In this document: positions 32,415 through 42,194 of the stretch, piece by piece
Layout: each line of letters opens with the position of its first letter
How positions within the stretch are numbered: position 1 is the first letter of the stretch
NCBI RefSeq assembly: GCF_014145335.1
Contig: NZ_JACIVI010000002.1
Location: 1-64,000 of the forward strand
Length of the DNA: 64,000 nucleotides
Source of the DNA: Aquariibacter albus
GTDB lineage: Bacteria; Pseudomonadota; Gammaproteobacteria; Burkholderiales; Burkholderiaceae_C
Direction of reading: 5' to 3'
Program-made: the position numbers and the translations under genes
Notes under the pieces: model-generated
The model's database searches: none
Told to the model about the DNA's origin: nothing
The model's input: the letters and a program-made list of their open reading frames with translations, nothing else

Positions 32415-34301
32415 GTGTCCGCAAACCATGACCCCCAGGCCAGCCGCGCCTCGCTCGCGGCGGCCGCCCTCGCCGCCATCGGCGTGGTGTACGGCGACAT
32501 CGGCACCAGTCCGCTGTACGCGCTCAAGGAGGTCTTCAACCATGGGCATGTCGAGTTCACGCCCGAGAACATGCTGGGCGTGCTCTCCCTCGTGTTCTGG
32601 ACGCTGACCGTCATCGTCTCCTTCAAGTACGTCGCGCTGATCCTGCGCGCCGACAACAACGGGGAAGGCGGGCTGATCGCGATGCTCGCGCTGGCCTCCA
32701 CCGCGGTGAAGGACAAGCCCCGCCTGCGCAATGTGCTGCTGATGCTCGGCATCTTCGGCACCGCCATCTTCTACGGCGACGGGGTGATCACGCCGGCCAT
32801 CTCGGTGCTCTCCGCCGTCGAGGGCCTGGAGGTGGCCGCGCCCGGCCTGCACCGCTGGGTGCTGCCGCTGACCCTGCTGGTGCTGACCGTGCTGTTCGCC
32901 GCGCAGCGCTTCGGCACCGCGGCGGTGGGCCGCTACTTCGGGCCCTTCACCGCCGTGTGGTTCGCCGTGCTGGCCCTGCTCGGCCTGATGCACATCGTGC
33001 AGAACCCGGCCGTGCTGACCGCGCTGAGCCCGCACCATGCGATCGGCTTCATCCTGCGCCATCCCGGCACGGCCTTCTTCGCGCTTGGCGCCATCGTGCT
33101 GTGCGTGACCGGCGCCGAGGCCCTGTATGCCGACATGGGCCACTTCGGCAAGCGGCCCATCCGCATGGCCTGGTTCTTCTGGGTGATGCCGGCCCTGGTG
33201 CTGAACTACTTCGGCCAGGGCGCGATGCTGCTGGCCCATCCCGAGAACATCAAGAACCCCTTCTACGAGATGGCGCCGACCTGGGCGCTCTATCCGCTGA
33301 TCGGCATGGCCACGGTGGCCACCGTGATCGCCTCGCAGGCCCTGATCACCGCGGCCTTCTCGGTGACCAAGCAGGCCATCCAGCTCGGCTACCTGCCGCG
33401 GCTGCGCATCCTGCACACCTCGGTCAAGTCCACCGGCCAGATCTACATCCCCTTCGTGAACTGGGGCCTGTATGCCGGCATCGTGCTGGCGGTGGTGACC
33501 TTCGGCTCAAGCACCAAGCTGGCCGCGGCCTATGGCATCGCGGTGACCACCGACATGCTCATCACCACCGTGATGACCTTCTTCGTGATCCGCCACGCCT
33601 GGGGCTACCCCTGGCTGCTGTGCGTGCTGGCGACGGTCTTCTTCTTCGTCGTCGACGCGCTCTTCTTTGCCGCCAATGCCGTGAAGATCCTCGACGGCGG
33701 CTGGTTTCCGCTGCTGATCGGCGGCTTCATGTTCACGCTGATGATGACCTGGAAGCGGGGCCGGGCCCTGATGGCCGACCGCCTGCGCGACGATTCGATC
33801 GACCTGCGCGGCTTCCTGGAATCCGTCTTCCTCAGCCCGCCGCTGCGCGTGCCCGGCACGGCCGTCTTCCTCAGCGCCGAGAAGGACGTGACGCCCAATG
33901 CCCTGCTGCACAACCTCAAGCACAACAAGGTGCTGCACGAGCAGAACCTGTTCGTGACGGTGCAGCACCACGAGGTGCCGTGGATCGGTTTCGACCGCCG
34001 CGTGCAGGTCGAGCCGCTGGGCCACGACTGCTGGCAGGTCACGCTGCACTTCGGCTTCAAGAACGACCCCGACGTGCCCGAGGCCCTGCAGCAGCTCGTC
34101 GGCCGCGGCTGCCAGCTCGACGACATGGAGACCAGCTACTTCCTGAGCCGCGACATCGTGATCCCCTCGGTCGGCTCGGGCATGGCGCTGTGGCGCGAGA
34201 AGCTCTTCGCCAGCATGCATCGCAATGCCGCGGCCGCGGCGGACTTCCTGAACCTGCCGACCAACCGCATCGTCGAGCTGGGCTCCAAGATCGAGATCTG
34301 A
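32415..34301 (+). CDS. kup: Kup potassium uptake protein
   Basis: A 628-residue potassium transporter of the KUP/HAK/KT family, importing K+ with protons. The family start is [19 protein letters not shown], with [19 protein letters not shown] near 115. About twelve membrane segments cover residues 15-430, and a soluble C-terminal domain (about 450-628) follows. The start is a GTG at 32415 ([10 protein letters not shown]), with only a weak ribosome site. It is followed by gshB after 71 bases. Length is normal. Confidence 0.95.
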   Translation: MSANHDPQASRASLAAAALAAIGVVYGDIGTSPLYALKEVFNHGHVEFTPENMLGVLSLVFWTLTVIVSFKYVALILRADNNGEGGLIAMLALASTAVKDKPRLRNVLLMLGIFGTAIFYGDGVITPAISVLSAVEGLEVAAPGLHRWVLPLTLLVLTVLFAAQRFGTAAVGRYFGPFTAVWFAVLALLGLMHIVQNPAVLTALSPHHAIGFILRHPGTAFFALGAIVLCVTGAEALYADMGHFGKRPIRMAWFFWVMPALVLNYFGQGAMLLAHPENIKNPFYEMAPTWALYPLIGMATVATVIASQALITAAFSVTKQAIQLGYLPRLRILHTSVKSTGQIYIPFVNWGLYAGIVLAVVTFGSSTKLAAAYGIAVTTDMLITTVMTFFVIRHAWGYPWLLCVLATVFFFVVDALFFAANAVKILDGGWFPLLIGGFMFTLMMTWKRGRALMADRLRDDSIDLRGFLESVFLSPPLRVPGTAVFLSAEKDVTPNALLHNLKHNKVLHEQNLFVTVQHHEVPWIGFDRRVQVEPLGHDCWQVTLHFGFKNDPDVPEALQQLVGRGCQLDDMETSYFLSRDIVIPSVGSGMALWREKLFASMHRNAAAAADFLNLPTNRIVELGSKIEI

Positions 34302-34372
34302 GCCGCCGCCCGCCGCCGCGCGGGGCCTTCGCGCCCGGTGTAGGGTGCCGGCCCTGACCCTGGGAGACCTGC

Positions 34373-35347
34373 TTGGACCTGCTCTTCGTCGCCGACCCGC
34401 TGGAAAGCTTCAAGATCGCGAAGGACTCGACCTTCGCCATGATGCGTGCCGCCGCCGCCCGCGGCCACCGCCTGATGGCCTGCACGCCGCGCGACCTGAT
34501 GTGGCAGTCCGGCGGCCCGGTCACCGCCTACGTGCGCGACCTCAGCCTCACCGGCACCGAGGCCCCGTGGTTCCAGGCCGCCCAGCAGGCGCCCGACGAG
34601 CGGCCGCAGCCGCTGGCCGAGGTCGACGCGGTGATCATGCGCAAGGACCCGCCCTTCGACGCCGAGTACCTCTACGCCACCCACCTGCTGGAGCAGGCCG
34701 AGCGCGAAGGCGCCCTCGTGCTGAACCGCCCGCGTGCGCTGCGCGACCACCCGGAGAAGCTCGCGATCCTCGAGTTTCCGCAGCTCATCCCGCCGACCCT
34801 GGTGACGCGCGACGCGGCCGACATCCGGCGCTTCCACGCCGCGCACGGCGACCTCATCCTCAAGCCCCTGGACGGCATGGGTGGCATGGGCATCTTCCGC
34901 GTGCGCGAGGACGGCCTGAACCTCGGCAGCATCGTCGAGACCCTGAACCGCCACGGCGCGCAGACGGTGATGGTGCAGCGCTTCGAGCCGGCCATCGCCC
35001 AGGGCGACAAGCGCATCCTGCTGATCGAGGGCGTGGCCGTGCCCTGGGCCCTGGCGCGCATTCCGCAGGGCGGCGAGGTGCGCGGCAACCTGGCGGCCGG
35101 TGGCAAGGGCGTGGTGCAGCCGCTGACCGACACCGACCGGCACATCGCCGAGACCCTGGGCCCGGTGCTGGCCGCGCGCGGCCTCACGCTGGTGGGCCTG
35201 GACGTGATCGGCGAGCGCCTGACCGAGATCAACGTCACCAGCCCGACCGGCTTCCAGGAAATCACGAAGGCCAGCGGCCTGGACGTGGGCGGGCTGTTCA
35301 TCGACGCCGTCGAGCGTCGGGTGCAGGCCGCCCGGGCTGCGCGCTGA
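34373..35347 (+). CDS. gshB: Glutathione synthase
   Basis: Joins gamma-glutamylcysteine and glycine with ATP to make glutathione. The 324-residue ATP-grasp protein shows MRKDPPFDAEYLYATHLLE, LKPLDGMGGMGIFRV, ARIPQGGEVRGNLAAGG and EINVTSPTGFQEI, all family hallmarks and close in order to E. coli GshB. The start is a TTG at 34373 (DLLFVADPLESFKIAKDSTF) with GGGAG eleven bases before it; no better ATG is in frame. The partner gshA is not adjacent in this window. The next gene is uup. Confidence 0.95.
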   Translation: MDLLFVADPLESFKIAKDSTFAMMRAAAARGHRLMACTPRDLMWQSGGPVTAYVRDLSLTGTEAPWFQAAQQAPDERPQPLAEVDAVIMRKDPPFDAEYLYATHLLEQAEREGALVLNRPRALRDHPEKLAILEFPQLIPPTLVTRDAADIRRFHAAHGDLILKPLDGMGGMGIFRVREDGLNLGSIVETLNRHGAQTVMVQRFEPAIAQGDKRILLIEGVAVPWALARIPQGGEVRGNLAAGGKGVVQPLTDTDRHIAETLGPVLAARGLTLVGLDVIGERLTEINVTSPTGFQEITKASGLDVGGLFIDAVERRVQAARAAR

Positions 35348-35441
35348 GTCCCCTCGCCGCCCCGCCCATCCCGGCCTTGCCGCGACGGGCGGGCCGATGC
35401 GGCCGGGCCAGGGACAATCCGGCTTCACTGGAACGGATCCC

Positions 35442-37370
35442 ATGGCCCTGCTTTCGCTCACCGACGCTCAACTCGCCTACGGCCACTGGGCCCTGCTCGA
35501 CCGCGCCAGCCTCAGCCTGGAGGCGGGTGAACGGCTGGGCCTGATCGGCCGCAACGGCACCGGCAAGTCCTCGCTGCTCAAGGTGCTGGCGGGGCTGGAG
35601 AAGCTCGACGACGGCCTGCTCCAGCAGCAGCAGGGCCTGCGCCGCCACTACCTGCCGCAGGAGCCGAGCTTCGCGCCCGAGGCCACCATCTTCGACGCGG
35701 TGTCCGAGGGCGTGGCCGAGGCCAAGGCCCTGCGCGCGCGCTACGAGGCCCACCAGGACGGCGACGACCTCGACGCCCTCCAGACCCGCATCGAAGCCCT
35801 GGACGGCTGGACCTGGGAGCAGCGGGTCGACGCCACCCTGCAGCGCCTGGCGCTGGATCCGGCGCGCCGGGTCGACAGCCTGTCCGGCGGGCTGAAGAAG
35901 CGCGTGGCCCTGGCCCAGGCCCTGGTGGCCCAGCCCGACGTGCTCTTCCTCGACGAGCCGACCAACCACCTGGACCTGGAGGCCATCGTCTGGCTGCAGG
36001 AGCTGCTGGCCGAATGGCGTGGCGCGCTGATCGTGGTGACCCACGACCGCAGCTTCCTCGACGCGGTGGCGACCCGCATCGTCGAGCTGGACCGCGGCAT
36101 CCTGCGCAGCTACCCCGGCCGCTACAGCGCCTACGAGGCCACCAAGCAGCGCGAGCTGGAGGCCGAGGCCCTGCTCAACGCGCGTGCCGACAAGCTGCTG
36201 GCGCAGGAGGAGGTCTGGGTGCGCCAGGGCGTCGAGGCCCGCCGCACGCGCAGCGTGGCCCGCATCGGCCGGCTCGAAGGCCTGCGCGCGGCGCGCGCTG
36301 CCCGGCGCGAGCAGGTGGGCCGCGTCAAGCTGGACCTGGACGCCGGCGAGCGCAGCGGCCAGCTGGTGGCCGTGCTCGAAGGCGTCAGCAAGGCCTGGCC
36401 GCGGCCCGACGGCAGCCTGCGCCAGGTGGTGCGCGGGCTGGACCTGACCGTGCTGCGCGGCGACCGCCTCGGCATCGTCGGCCCCAACGGCGCGGGCAAG
36501 ACCACGCTGCTCAAGCTCATCCTCGGCAACCTGTCGCCCGACGAGGGCGTCGTCCGCACCGGCACCAAGCGCACGGTGGCCTACTTCGACCAGCTGCGCG
36601 AGGTGCTGGACCCCGAGAAGACCCTGGCCGAGACCATCAGCCCGGGCAGCGACTGGGTCGAGATCGGCGGCACGCGCAAGCACGTGATCGGCTACCTCGG
36701 CGATTTCCTGTTCCCGCCGCAGCGTGCCAATGCGCCGGTCCGCACCCTGTCGGGCGGCGAGCGCAACCGCCTGCTGCTGGCCCGGCTCTTCGCGCAGCCG
36801 GCCAATGTGCTGGTGCTGGACGAGCCGACCAACGATCTCGACATCGAGACCCTGGAGCTGCTGGAGGAACTGCTGTCCAGCTACCCCGGCACCGTCTTCC
36901 TGGTCAGCCACGATCGGCGCTTCGTCGACGCGGTGGTGACCAGCGTGCTGGTCGCCGAGGGCGCCGACGGGGAGGGCCGCTGGAAGGAATACGAAGGCGG
37001 CATCGAGGACTGGCTGGCCCAGTCGCGCCGCGCGGCGGCGCTGCAGGCCACGGCGGCCAAGGCCGCGCGCGGGCTGCCTGCGCCGGCGCCGGGAGGCCCC
37101 GCCCTCGCCCCCGCGTCCCCGCCGCCGGCCGCTGCGCCGGCCGTGGCCCGGCGCAAGCTCAGCTACAAGGAGCAGCGCGAGCTGGATGCACTGCCCGATC
37201 GCCTGGCCGCGCTGGAGGCCGAGCAGAAGGCGCTGGAGCTGCGGCTGGCCGATCCCGGCCTGTATGCCGCCGTCGGCAGCACCGAGTACGCGGCCCTGCA
37301 GGCCCGCCATGCGGCGCTGGACGAGGAACTGCTGGCCGCCCTCGAACGCTGGGAGGCGCTGGGCGGCTGA
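35442..37370 (+). CDS. uup: ABC-F family ATPase Uup
   Basis: A 642-residue soluble protein with two ABC domains and no membrane part, of the ABC-F group that acts on ribosomes or DNA structures. Motifs are GRNGTGKSS and LSGGLKKR with DEPTNHLDL in the first half, and GPNGAGKTT and LSGGERNR with DEPTNDLDI in the second. The C-terminus (about 575-642) is a coiled coil after a Pro/Ala linker, typical of Uup. I chose the ATG at 35442 (MALLSLTDAQLAYG). It follows gshB and converges with the unrecognised gene. Confidence 0.92.
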   Translation: MALLSLTDAQLAYGHWALLDRASLSLEAGERLGLIGRNGTGKSSLLKVLAGLEKLDDGLLQQQQGLRRHYLPQEPSFAPEATIFDAVSEGVAEAKALRARYEAHQDGDDLDALQTRIEALDGWTWEQRVDATLQRLALDPARRVDSLSGGLKKRVALAQALVAQPDVLFLDEPTNHLDLEAIVWLQELLAEWRGALIVVTHDRSFLDAVATRIVELDRGILRSYPGRYSAYEATKQRELEAEALLNARADKLLAQEEVWVRQGVEARRTRSVARIGRLEGLRAARAARREQVGRVKLDLDAGERSGQLVAVLEGVSKAWPRPDGSLRQVVRGLDLTVLRGDRLGIVGPNGAGKTTLLKLILGNLSPDEGVVRTGTKRTVAYFDQLREVLDPEKTLAETISPGSDWVEIGGTRKHVIGYLGDFLFPPQRANAPVRTLSGGERNRLLLARLFAQPANVLVLDEPTNDLDIETLELLEELLSSYPGTVFLVSHDRRFVDAVVTSVLVAEGADGEGRWKEYEGGIEDWLAQSRRAAALQATAAKAARGLPAPAPGGPALAPASPPPAAAPAVARRKLSYKEQRELDALPDRLAALEAEQKALELRLADPGLYAAVGSTEYAALQARHAALDEELLAALERWEALGG

Positions 37371-37395
37371 GGCCGCCGCGGCGCGTGCGCTGGGC

Positions 37396-38322
37396 TCAGC
37401 GCTCCGGGCCCAGCAGGGCGCCGAACCAGGCGCTCCAGGTCAGCGCGACATGGGAGCGCGTCACGATCAGGCCCGACTGCAGGTAGAGCCCGTTCAGCAG
37501 CCGGCGCGCCTGGGCCGGCTCCATGCCGGGCCAGGCGGCCACCGTCTCCACGCTGACCGGCTGGTCGCGCAGGCGCCGCAGGGCCTCGCGCCAGGCCGGT
37601 GGCGCGTCGCCCGGCAGCTGGCTGTCGGGGGTGCAGCGGTACAGCGCGGGCCCGGCGATGCCGGGCAGCAGGGCTTCACGGCCGCCAAGCCGGGCCAGGG
37701 TCCAGGCCAGGCGAGCCAGCGGCTGGCAATCCGCGCCGGCGGCCTGCGGCTCGGCTTCCGGGGGCTGCTCGGGCGCGGCATCGGGCAGCAGGGGCAGGTT
37801 CAGCTCGAAGTCCACGTCCAGGGGATTCAGCGGCAGCAGATCGGGGCCCAGCGGCCCGGTCAGCAGCGGGCCGTTCCCGCGGGCCGGCGGATGCCGCCGC
37901 TCCGGGGCCTCCGGGGACGACGCTTCGCTGTTGCGGCCCGGCCGGCCGGGCGGGCGCAGCGCAGCGGGCTCGACCTCGATCAGGCGCAGGCGCTCGAAGG
38001 GCAGGCCCCAGAGCTGCGCCGCGCTGAGGGGGGCGTGCACCAGGCGTTCCCGCGGGAACAGGGTCAGGGGCAGCACGTGGTCGTCCCACTCCAGCTGCAG
38101 CGTGGCGGCGCAGCCATGGCGCAGACAGGCGGCCAGGGCTTCGAGCAGGTCGGCCGGGCGGCCTTCGTCGCCACCGTGGGCCAGGTCGGCATAAAGCGAG
38201 GGGCTGATCCCGCGCAGCCGCGGGTCGACCGGCGGGGCCCCCGCAGCCGGCGTCAGGCCGCGGCGGTAGTCGCTGGCGCGCCACAGCTCGGGTTCGCCCA
38301 TCGGCACGGTCGGTTCATCCAT
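37396..38322 (-). CDS. Hypothetical protein, family not recognised
   Basis: A 308-residue protein with no family I can name. It lacks a signal peptide or membrane segment and looks soluble and acidic-to-neutral. A central region (about 125-200) is Pro/Gly/Ala-rich and probably disordered (RPPGRPGRNSEASSPEAPER). The N-terminal 120 residues look folded (LRHGCAATLQLEWDDHVLPLTLF), and the C-terminal 100 hold helical segments ending WSAWFGALLGPER. The C-terminus ALRRLRDQPVSVETVAAWPGMEPAQARRLLNGLYLQSGL resembles a winged-helix-like regulatory end, an inference only. It is convergent with uup and divergent from the LysE-like gene. Confidence 0.75.
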   Translation of the reverse strand: MDEPTVPMGEPELWRASDYRRGLTPAAGAPPVDPRLRGISPSLYADLAHGGDEGRPADLLEALAACLRHGCAATLQLEWDDHVLPLTLFPRERLVHAPLSAAQLWGLPFERLRLIEVEPAALRPPGRPGRNSEASSPEAPERRHPPARGNGPLLTGPLGPDLLPLNPLDVDFELNLPLLPDAAPEQPPEAEPQAAGADCQPLARLAWTLARLGGREALLPGIAGPALYRCTPDSQLPGDAPPAWREALRRLRDQPVSVETVAAWPGMEPAQARRLLNGLYLQSGLIVTRSHVALTWSAWFGALLGPER

Positions 38323-38407
38323 CCCCGCACTCTATCGGCCGCGGCCCGTCGAGGTGTATCCAGCCGAAGCGCCTGCAGCGCGCCGGAGCGCACGCGACAC
38401 TGTGCGG

Positions 38408-39034
38408 ATGCCCCTGGACGATCTGCTGGCCCTGTTGCTGCTCGCAACGACCATGACCTTCACGCCCGGCCCGAACACCGTGCTGGTCACGGCCCTGGCC
38501 GCCCGCCACGGCCTGCGCGCGGCCCTGCCCTTCTGCCTGGCCGTGCCCAGCGGCTGGCTGCTGCTGATGGCGGCGGTGGCCGGGGGCGTGGGCGCGCTGG
38601 TGGCGGCCGAGCCGGCCTTGCGCGGGGCACTGAAGCTGCTCGGCCTGGCCTATCTGCTGAGCCTGGCCTGGCGCCTGGCCCGGGCCGACGGCGGGCCGGC
38701 CGCCGCGGCCGCCCGGGAACGGCCCCTGGGCTACCGCGAGGGCGTGCTGCTGCAGTTTCTGAACGTGAAGGCCTGGATGTTTGCGCTCACCCTCAGCGCC
38801 GGCTGGGCCCTGCCGCGGCCGGGCGAGCTGGACACCGCCCTGCCGCGTCTGCTGACCGTGCTGGGGGTGATGGCCGTCTACGGTTTCGCCAGCAACTTCA
38901 GTTACGCCGCCCTCGGCGCAGCCCTGCGCGGCTGGCTGGCCGGCGGCCCGGTGCCCGGGCGCCGGATGCGGCGCTTCAACCGTGCCTCGGCCGTCCTGCT
39001 GGCGTTGACGGCGCTGTGGATGCTGCGGCATTGA
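38408..39034 (+). CDS. LysE/RhtB-family amino acid exporter
   Basis: A 208-residue inner-membrane exporter with about six helices. The family signature TFTPGPNTVLVTALAARHGLR is at residues 18-38, and the second half carries GVLLQFLNVKAWMFALTLS. These fit the LysE/RhtB amino acid efflux group, whose members remove lysine, threonine, homoserine or similar. The ATG at 38408 has weak surrounding ribosome sequence. Substrate cannot be told from the sequence. The thiol reductase gene follows about 120 bases on. Confidence 0.88.
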   Translation: MPLDDLLALLLLATTMTFTPGPNTVLVTALAARHGLRAALPFCLAVPSGWLLLMAAVAGGVGALVAAEPALRGALKLLGLAYLLSLAWRLARADGGPAAAAARERPLGYREGVLLQFLNVKAWMFALTLSAGWALPRPGELDTALPRLLTVLGVMAVYGFASNFSYAALGAALRGWLAGGPVPGRRMRRFNRASAVLLALTALWMLRH

Positions 39035-39156
39035 GGGCCCGACGGCCCGGCCCCGCCCGCACCGGGCCCTTCGCGGGAGCCTCGGGAACCTCGGGCGGCG
39101 ATCCGTTCCAATCCCCTCCGACCGTACCTGCTCCCTCCTCTGCCCAAGCCCCTGCC

Positions 39157-41475
39157 GTGTCTGCCGCCTTCTGCCTGGATCGATTGCCCGCCGCCCTGCG
39201 CCGCGGCCTGGTTGCGGCCGCCCTGATGGCCGCCCTGATGGCCGCGGCCCTGGCCGCCCAGGCCGCCGGCCCACTGGCCCGTGCCCTGGGCACGGCGCCG
39301 GCCGACCCGGCCGGGCCCGGCGCGGTGGTGGAGACCCCCCAGCTGCGCGCCGAGCTGGTCGCCCATGCGCCCGAAGGCCTGGGCCCCGGCAAGCCGATGT
39401 GGCTGGGCTTGAAGCTGCAGCACCAGCCGCACTGGCACACCTACTGGAAGAACCCGGGCGATTCCGGCCTGCCGACCCGGCTGGCCTGGACGCTGCCGCC
39501 GGGCGTGGAGGCCGGCCCCATCGACTGGCCGGTGCCGCATCGCCTGCGGGTGGGCCCGCTGGTGAACTACGGCTTCGAGGGCGAGCTGCTGCTGCCCGTC
39601 GCGCTGAGCCTGCCGGCCGACTGGCGCGGCGAGACGCTGGAAGTCTCGCTGCGCGCGGACTGGCTGGTCTGCAAGGAGGAGTGCATTCCCGACGGCGGTG
39701 ATTTCCAGATCCGCCTGCCGGCCCAGGGCGCCTTGGCCGCGCACCGCGCGGCTTTCGAGGCGAGTTGGTCGCAGCGGCCGCAGGCCGTGGTCGGCGCGCA
39801 GGCCACGGCCCGCCACCAGCCGGCGCCAGCGGGCGCGGCCTCGGTGCCGGTCGACGACGGCCACGGCCCGCGGGCGGCGCCCCTGGATCCCGGCGCGCTG
39901 GCGCTGCGCATCGAGGGCTTGCCGGCCGCGCTGCAGGGGCGGCCGGTCGAGCTCTACAGCGAGACCGAGGCCCTGATCGACCATGCCGCCGAGCCGGCCC
40001 TGCGCTGGACGGGCGGGGTGCTGGAGGCCGCCTGGCCGCTCTCGCCGCAGCGCAGCAGCAGCCCGGCCAGCCTGCCGGTGGTGCTGCGCGTGCTGCCCGG
40101 CCCGGCGGGCGGCGAGGCGCGGCTGCTGCGCGTGGAGGCCGCGCTCAGCGGCCTGCCGCCGGTCGAGGCGGTCGAGCTGCCGCCGGCCCTGCAGGCCGCG
40201 CTGGCGGGAGCGGCGGCCGTGCCGCCGCCGGCCGAGCCGGTCGCGCTGAGCCTGGCCTTGCTGCTGGGCGCGCTGCTCGGCGGCGCCCTCCTCAACCTGA
40301 TGCCCTGCGTCTTCCCGGTGCTTTCGCTCAAGGCCCTGGCCCTGGCCCAGCATGGCGAGGACCGGCGCGCCCTGCTCGGCGGCGGCCTGGCCTACACGGC
40401 GGGCGTGATCCTCAGCTTCCTGCTGCTGGCCGGTGTCCTGCTGGCGCTGCGCGCGGCGGGCGAGCAGCTCGGCTGGGGTTTTCAGCTGCAGAGCCCGGCC
40501 TTCATCGCCGGCATGGCCGTCCTCTTCACCCTGATCGGCCTGAACCTGGCGGGCGTCTTCGAGATCGGCGGCCTGCTGCCGGCCGGCCTGGGCGGGCTGC
40601 GGGCCCGCCATCCGCGGGTCGACGATGCGCTCTCGGGCGTGCTGGCGGTGGCGGTGGCTTCGCCCTGCACCGCACCCTTCATGGGCGCGGCCCTGGGCGC
40701 GGCGGTGGCCCTGCCCGCGGCGCAGGCCCTGCTCGTCTTCGCGCTGCTGGGCCTGGGCATGGCCTTGCCCTACCTGCTGCTGAGCGCGATGCCTGGCCTG
40801 GCCCGGCGCCTGCCGCGGCCAGGGCTCTGGATGGTGCGGTTCAAGGGGCTGATGGCCTTCCCGATGTTCGCCACCGTGGTCTGGCTGGGCTGGGTGCTGG
40901 GCCTGCAGACGGGGGTGGAGGGCCTGGTCGGCCTGCTGGGCGTGCTGCTGGCCCTGGCCTTCGCCGCCTGGGCCTGGGCCACGCCCTGGGCGGGCGGGCT
41001 GGCCCGCACGGCCTGGCGCGGCCTGGGCCTGCTGCTGCTGGCGGTCAGCCTGGGCTGGGCCTGGCCGGGCTGGCAGGCCGGTGCCGGGTCGGTGGCGGCC
41101 CCCACGGCGGCGGCGCAGCCCTCGGCCTCGGCCGACTGGCAGCCCTGGTCGGCCGAGAAGGTCGTCGCGGCCCGGGCCGCGGGCCAGCCGGTCTTCGTCG
41201 ACTTCACCGCCGCCTGGTGCGTGACCTGCCAGTACAACAAGCGCACCGTGCTGGCCGATGCCGCGGTGCTGGCCGCGATGGACGGCCAGCGCGTGCTCAA
41301 GCTGCGCGCCGACTGGACGATGCGCGATGCCGCGATCACCGCCGAGCTCGGCCGCCTCGGCCGCAGCGGGGTGCCGGTTTATGTGTTTTTCCCGGGTCGT
41401 CCGGAGGCGCAGCCTCGGCTTTTGAGTGAACTGCCGAGCCGGGAGGAGGTCCTGCAAGCCCTGGCGGCGCTCTGA
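39157..41475 (+). CDS. Thiol:disulfide interchange protein (DsbD/ScsB family)
   Basis: A 772-residue inner-membrane electron carrier that passes reducing power from cytoplasmic thioredoxin to periplasmic thiols. A signal anchor (RRGLVAAALMAALMAAALAAQA) precedes a periplasmic domain with VCKEECIPDGGDF. The membrane part has the two cysteines LMPCVFPVLSLK and ASPCTAPFMGAAL. The C-terminal thioredoxin-like domain has AAWCVTCQYNKRT. The layout fits the ScsB-type branch rather than classic DsbD. I used a GTG start at 39157; the exact start is uncertain. A redoxin gene follows after 51 bases and is a plausible partner. Confidence 0.88.
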   Translation: MSAAFCLDRLPAALRRGLVAAALMAALMAAALAAQAAGPLARALGTAPADPAGPGAVVETPQLRAELVAHAPEGLGPGKPMWLGLKLQHQPHWHTYWKNPGDSGLPTRLAWTLPPGVEAGPIDWPVPHRLRVGPLVNYGFEGELLLPVALSLPADWRGETLEVSLRADWLVCKEECIPDGGDFQIRLPAQGALAAHRAAFEASWSQRPQAVVGAQATARHQPAPAGAASVPVDDGHGPRAAPLDPGALALRIEGLPAALQGRPVELYSETEALIDHAAEPALRWTGGVLEAAWPLSPQRSSSPASLPVVLRVLPGPAGGEARLLRVEAALSGLPPVEAVELPPALQAALAGAAAVPPPAEPVALSLALLLGALLGGALLNLMPCVFPVLSLKALALAQHGEDRRALLGGGLAYTAGVILSFLLLAGVLLALRAAGEQLGWGFQLQSPAFIAGMAVLFTLIGLNLAGVFEIGGLLPAGLGGLRARHPRVDDALSGVLAVAVASPCTAPFMGAALGAAVALPAAQALLVFALLGLGMALPYLLLSAMPGLARRLPRPGLWMVRFKGLMAFPMFATVVWLGWVLGLQTGVEGLVGLLGVLLALAFAAWAWATPWAGGLARTAWRGLGLLLLAVSLGWAWPGWQAGAGSVAAPTAAAQPSASADWQPWSAEKVVAARAAGQPVFVDFTAAWCVTCQYNKRTVLADAAVLAAMDGQRVLKLRADWTMRDAAITAELGRLGRSGVPVYVFFPGRPEAQPRLLSELPSREEVLQALAAL

Positions 41476-41526
41476 ATCCGGCTTCGGCCGGGGGCGCCCG
41501 CCCCGCCACCCTGCCGGAGGACCCCC

Positions 41527-42150
41527 ATGCAACGTCGCCATCTCCCCACGGCCCTGGCCGTGATCTCCGCCTCGGCCCTGGCCTGGAGCCTGCCGGCCCC
41601 GGCCGCGCCGGTCTCGGTCGGCCAGCCCGCCCCCCCGTTCAGCCTGAAGGACACCGCCGGCCGCCTCGTGCAGCTGGCCGACTTTGCCGGCAAGACCGTG
41701 GTGCTGGAATGGACCAACCCCGGCTGCCCCTTCGTCCGCAAGCACTACGCCAGCGGCAACCTGCCGGCCCAGCAGAAGGCGGCCACGGCGGCGGGGGTGG
41801 TCTGGCTGACGGTGAACTCCACCTCGCCCCGACATGGCGACCACATGGCTCCGGCAGACCTGGGCGACTGGATGACTGCGCAGGGCGCGGCGCCCACCGC
41901 CACGCTGCTCGACCCCGACGGCCTGGTCGGGCGGAGCTACGGGGCGAAGACGACGCCGCAGCTGGTCGTGATCCAGCCCCAGGGCCGGCTGGCCTATGTC
42001 GGCGCGGTCGACAGCATCGCCAGCGCCAGGCCCGAGGACATCGCCCGGGCCACCCAGCATGTGCCGGGGGTGCTGGCCCAGCTCGCCGCGGGCCAGCCGG
42101 TTCGTCCCGCGGTGACCGCGCCCTACGGCTGCTCGGTCAAGTACGACTGA
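41527..42150 (+). CDS. Exported redoxin/thioredoxin-fold protein
   Basis: A 207-residue periplasmic redoxin of the AhpC/TSA-thioredoxin superfamily. A signal peptide (about 1-27, ending PAPAAP) precedes the fold: GQPAPPFSLKDTAG, then EWTNPGCPFVRKHY with the catalytic Cys67. The motif has only the first cysteine of a CxxC pair; Val replaces the second. A further Cys is near the C-terminus (YGCSVKYD). The ATG at 41527 follows GGAGGACCCCC. Its place after the ScsB/DsbD-type gene suggests the membrane reductase recycles it. Confidence 0.86.
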   Translation: MQRRHLPTALAVISASALAWSLPAPAAPVSVGQPAPPFSLKDTAGRLVQLADFAGKTVVLEWTNPGCPFVRKHYASGNLPAQQKAATAAGVVWLTVNSTSPRHGDHMAPADLGDWMTAQGAAPTATLLDPDGLVGRSYGAKTTPQLVVIQPQGRLAYVGAVDSIASARPEDIARATQHVPGVLAQLAAGQPVRPAVTAPYGCSVKYD

Positions 42151-42194
42151 GGCCAGGGAAGGGGCGTCGCGCGGGCGGCTAAAGTCGACCCACG

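Noticed and set aside
28883-32767. 1294-codon open frame on the minus strand
   Set aside because: It covers kup, the TPR-oxygenase and the S15-type hydrolase in wrong frames. High GC leaves few stop codons; the low-complexity Gln/Ala/Gly/Arg sequence matches no family.
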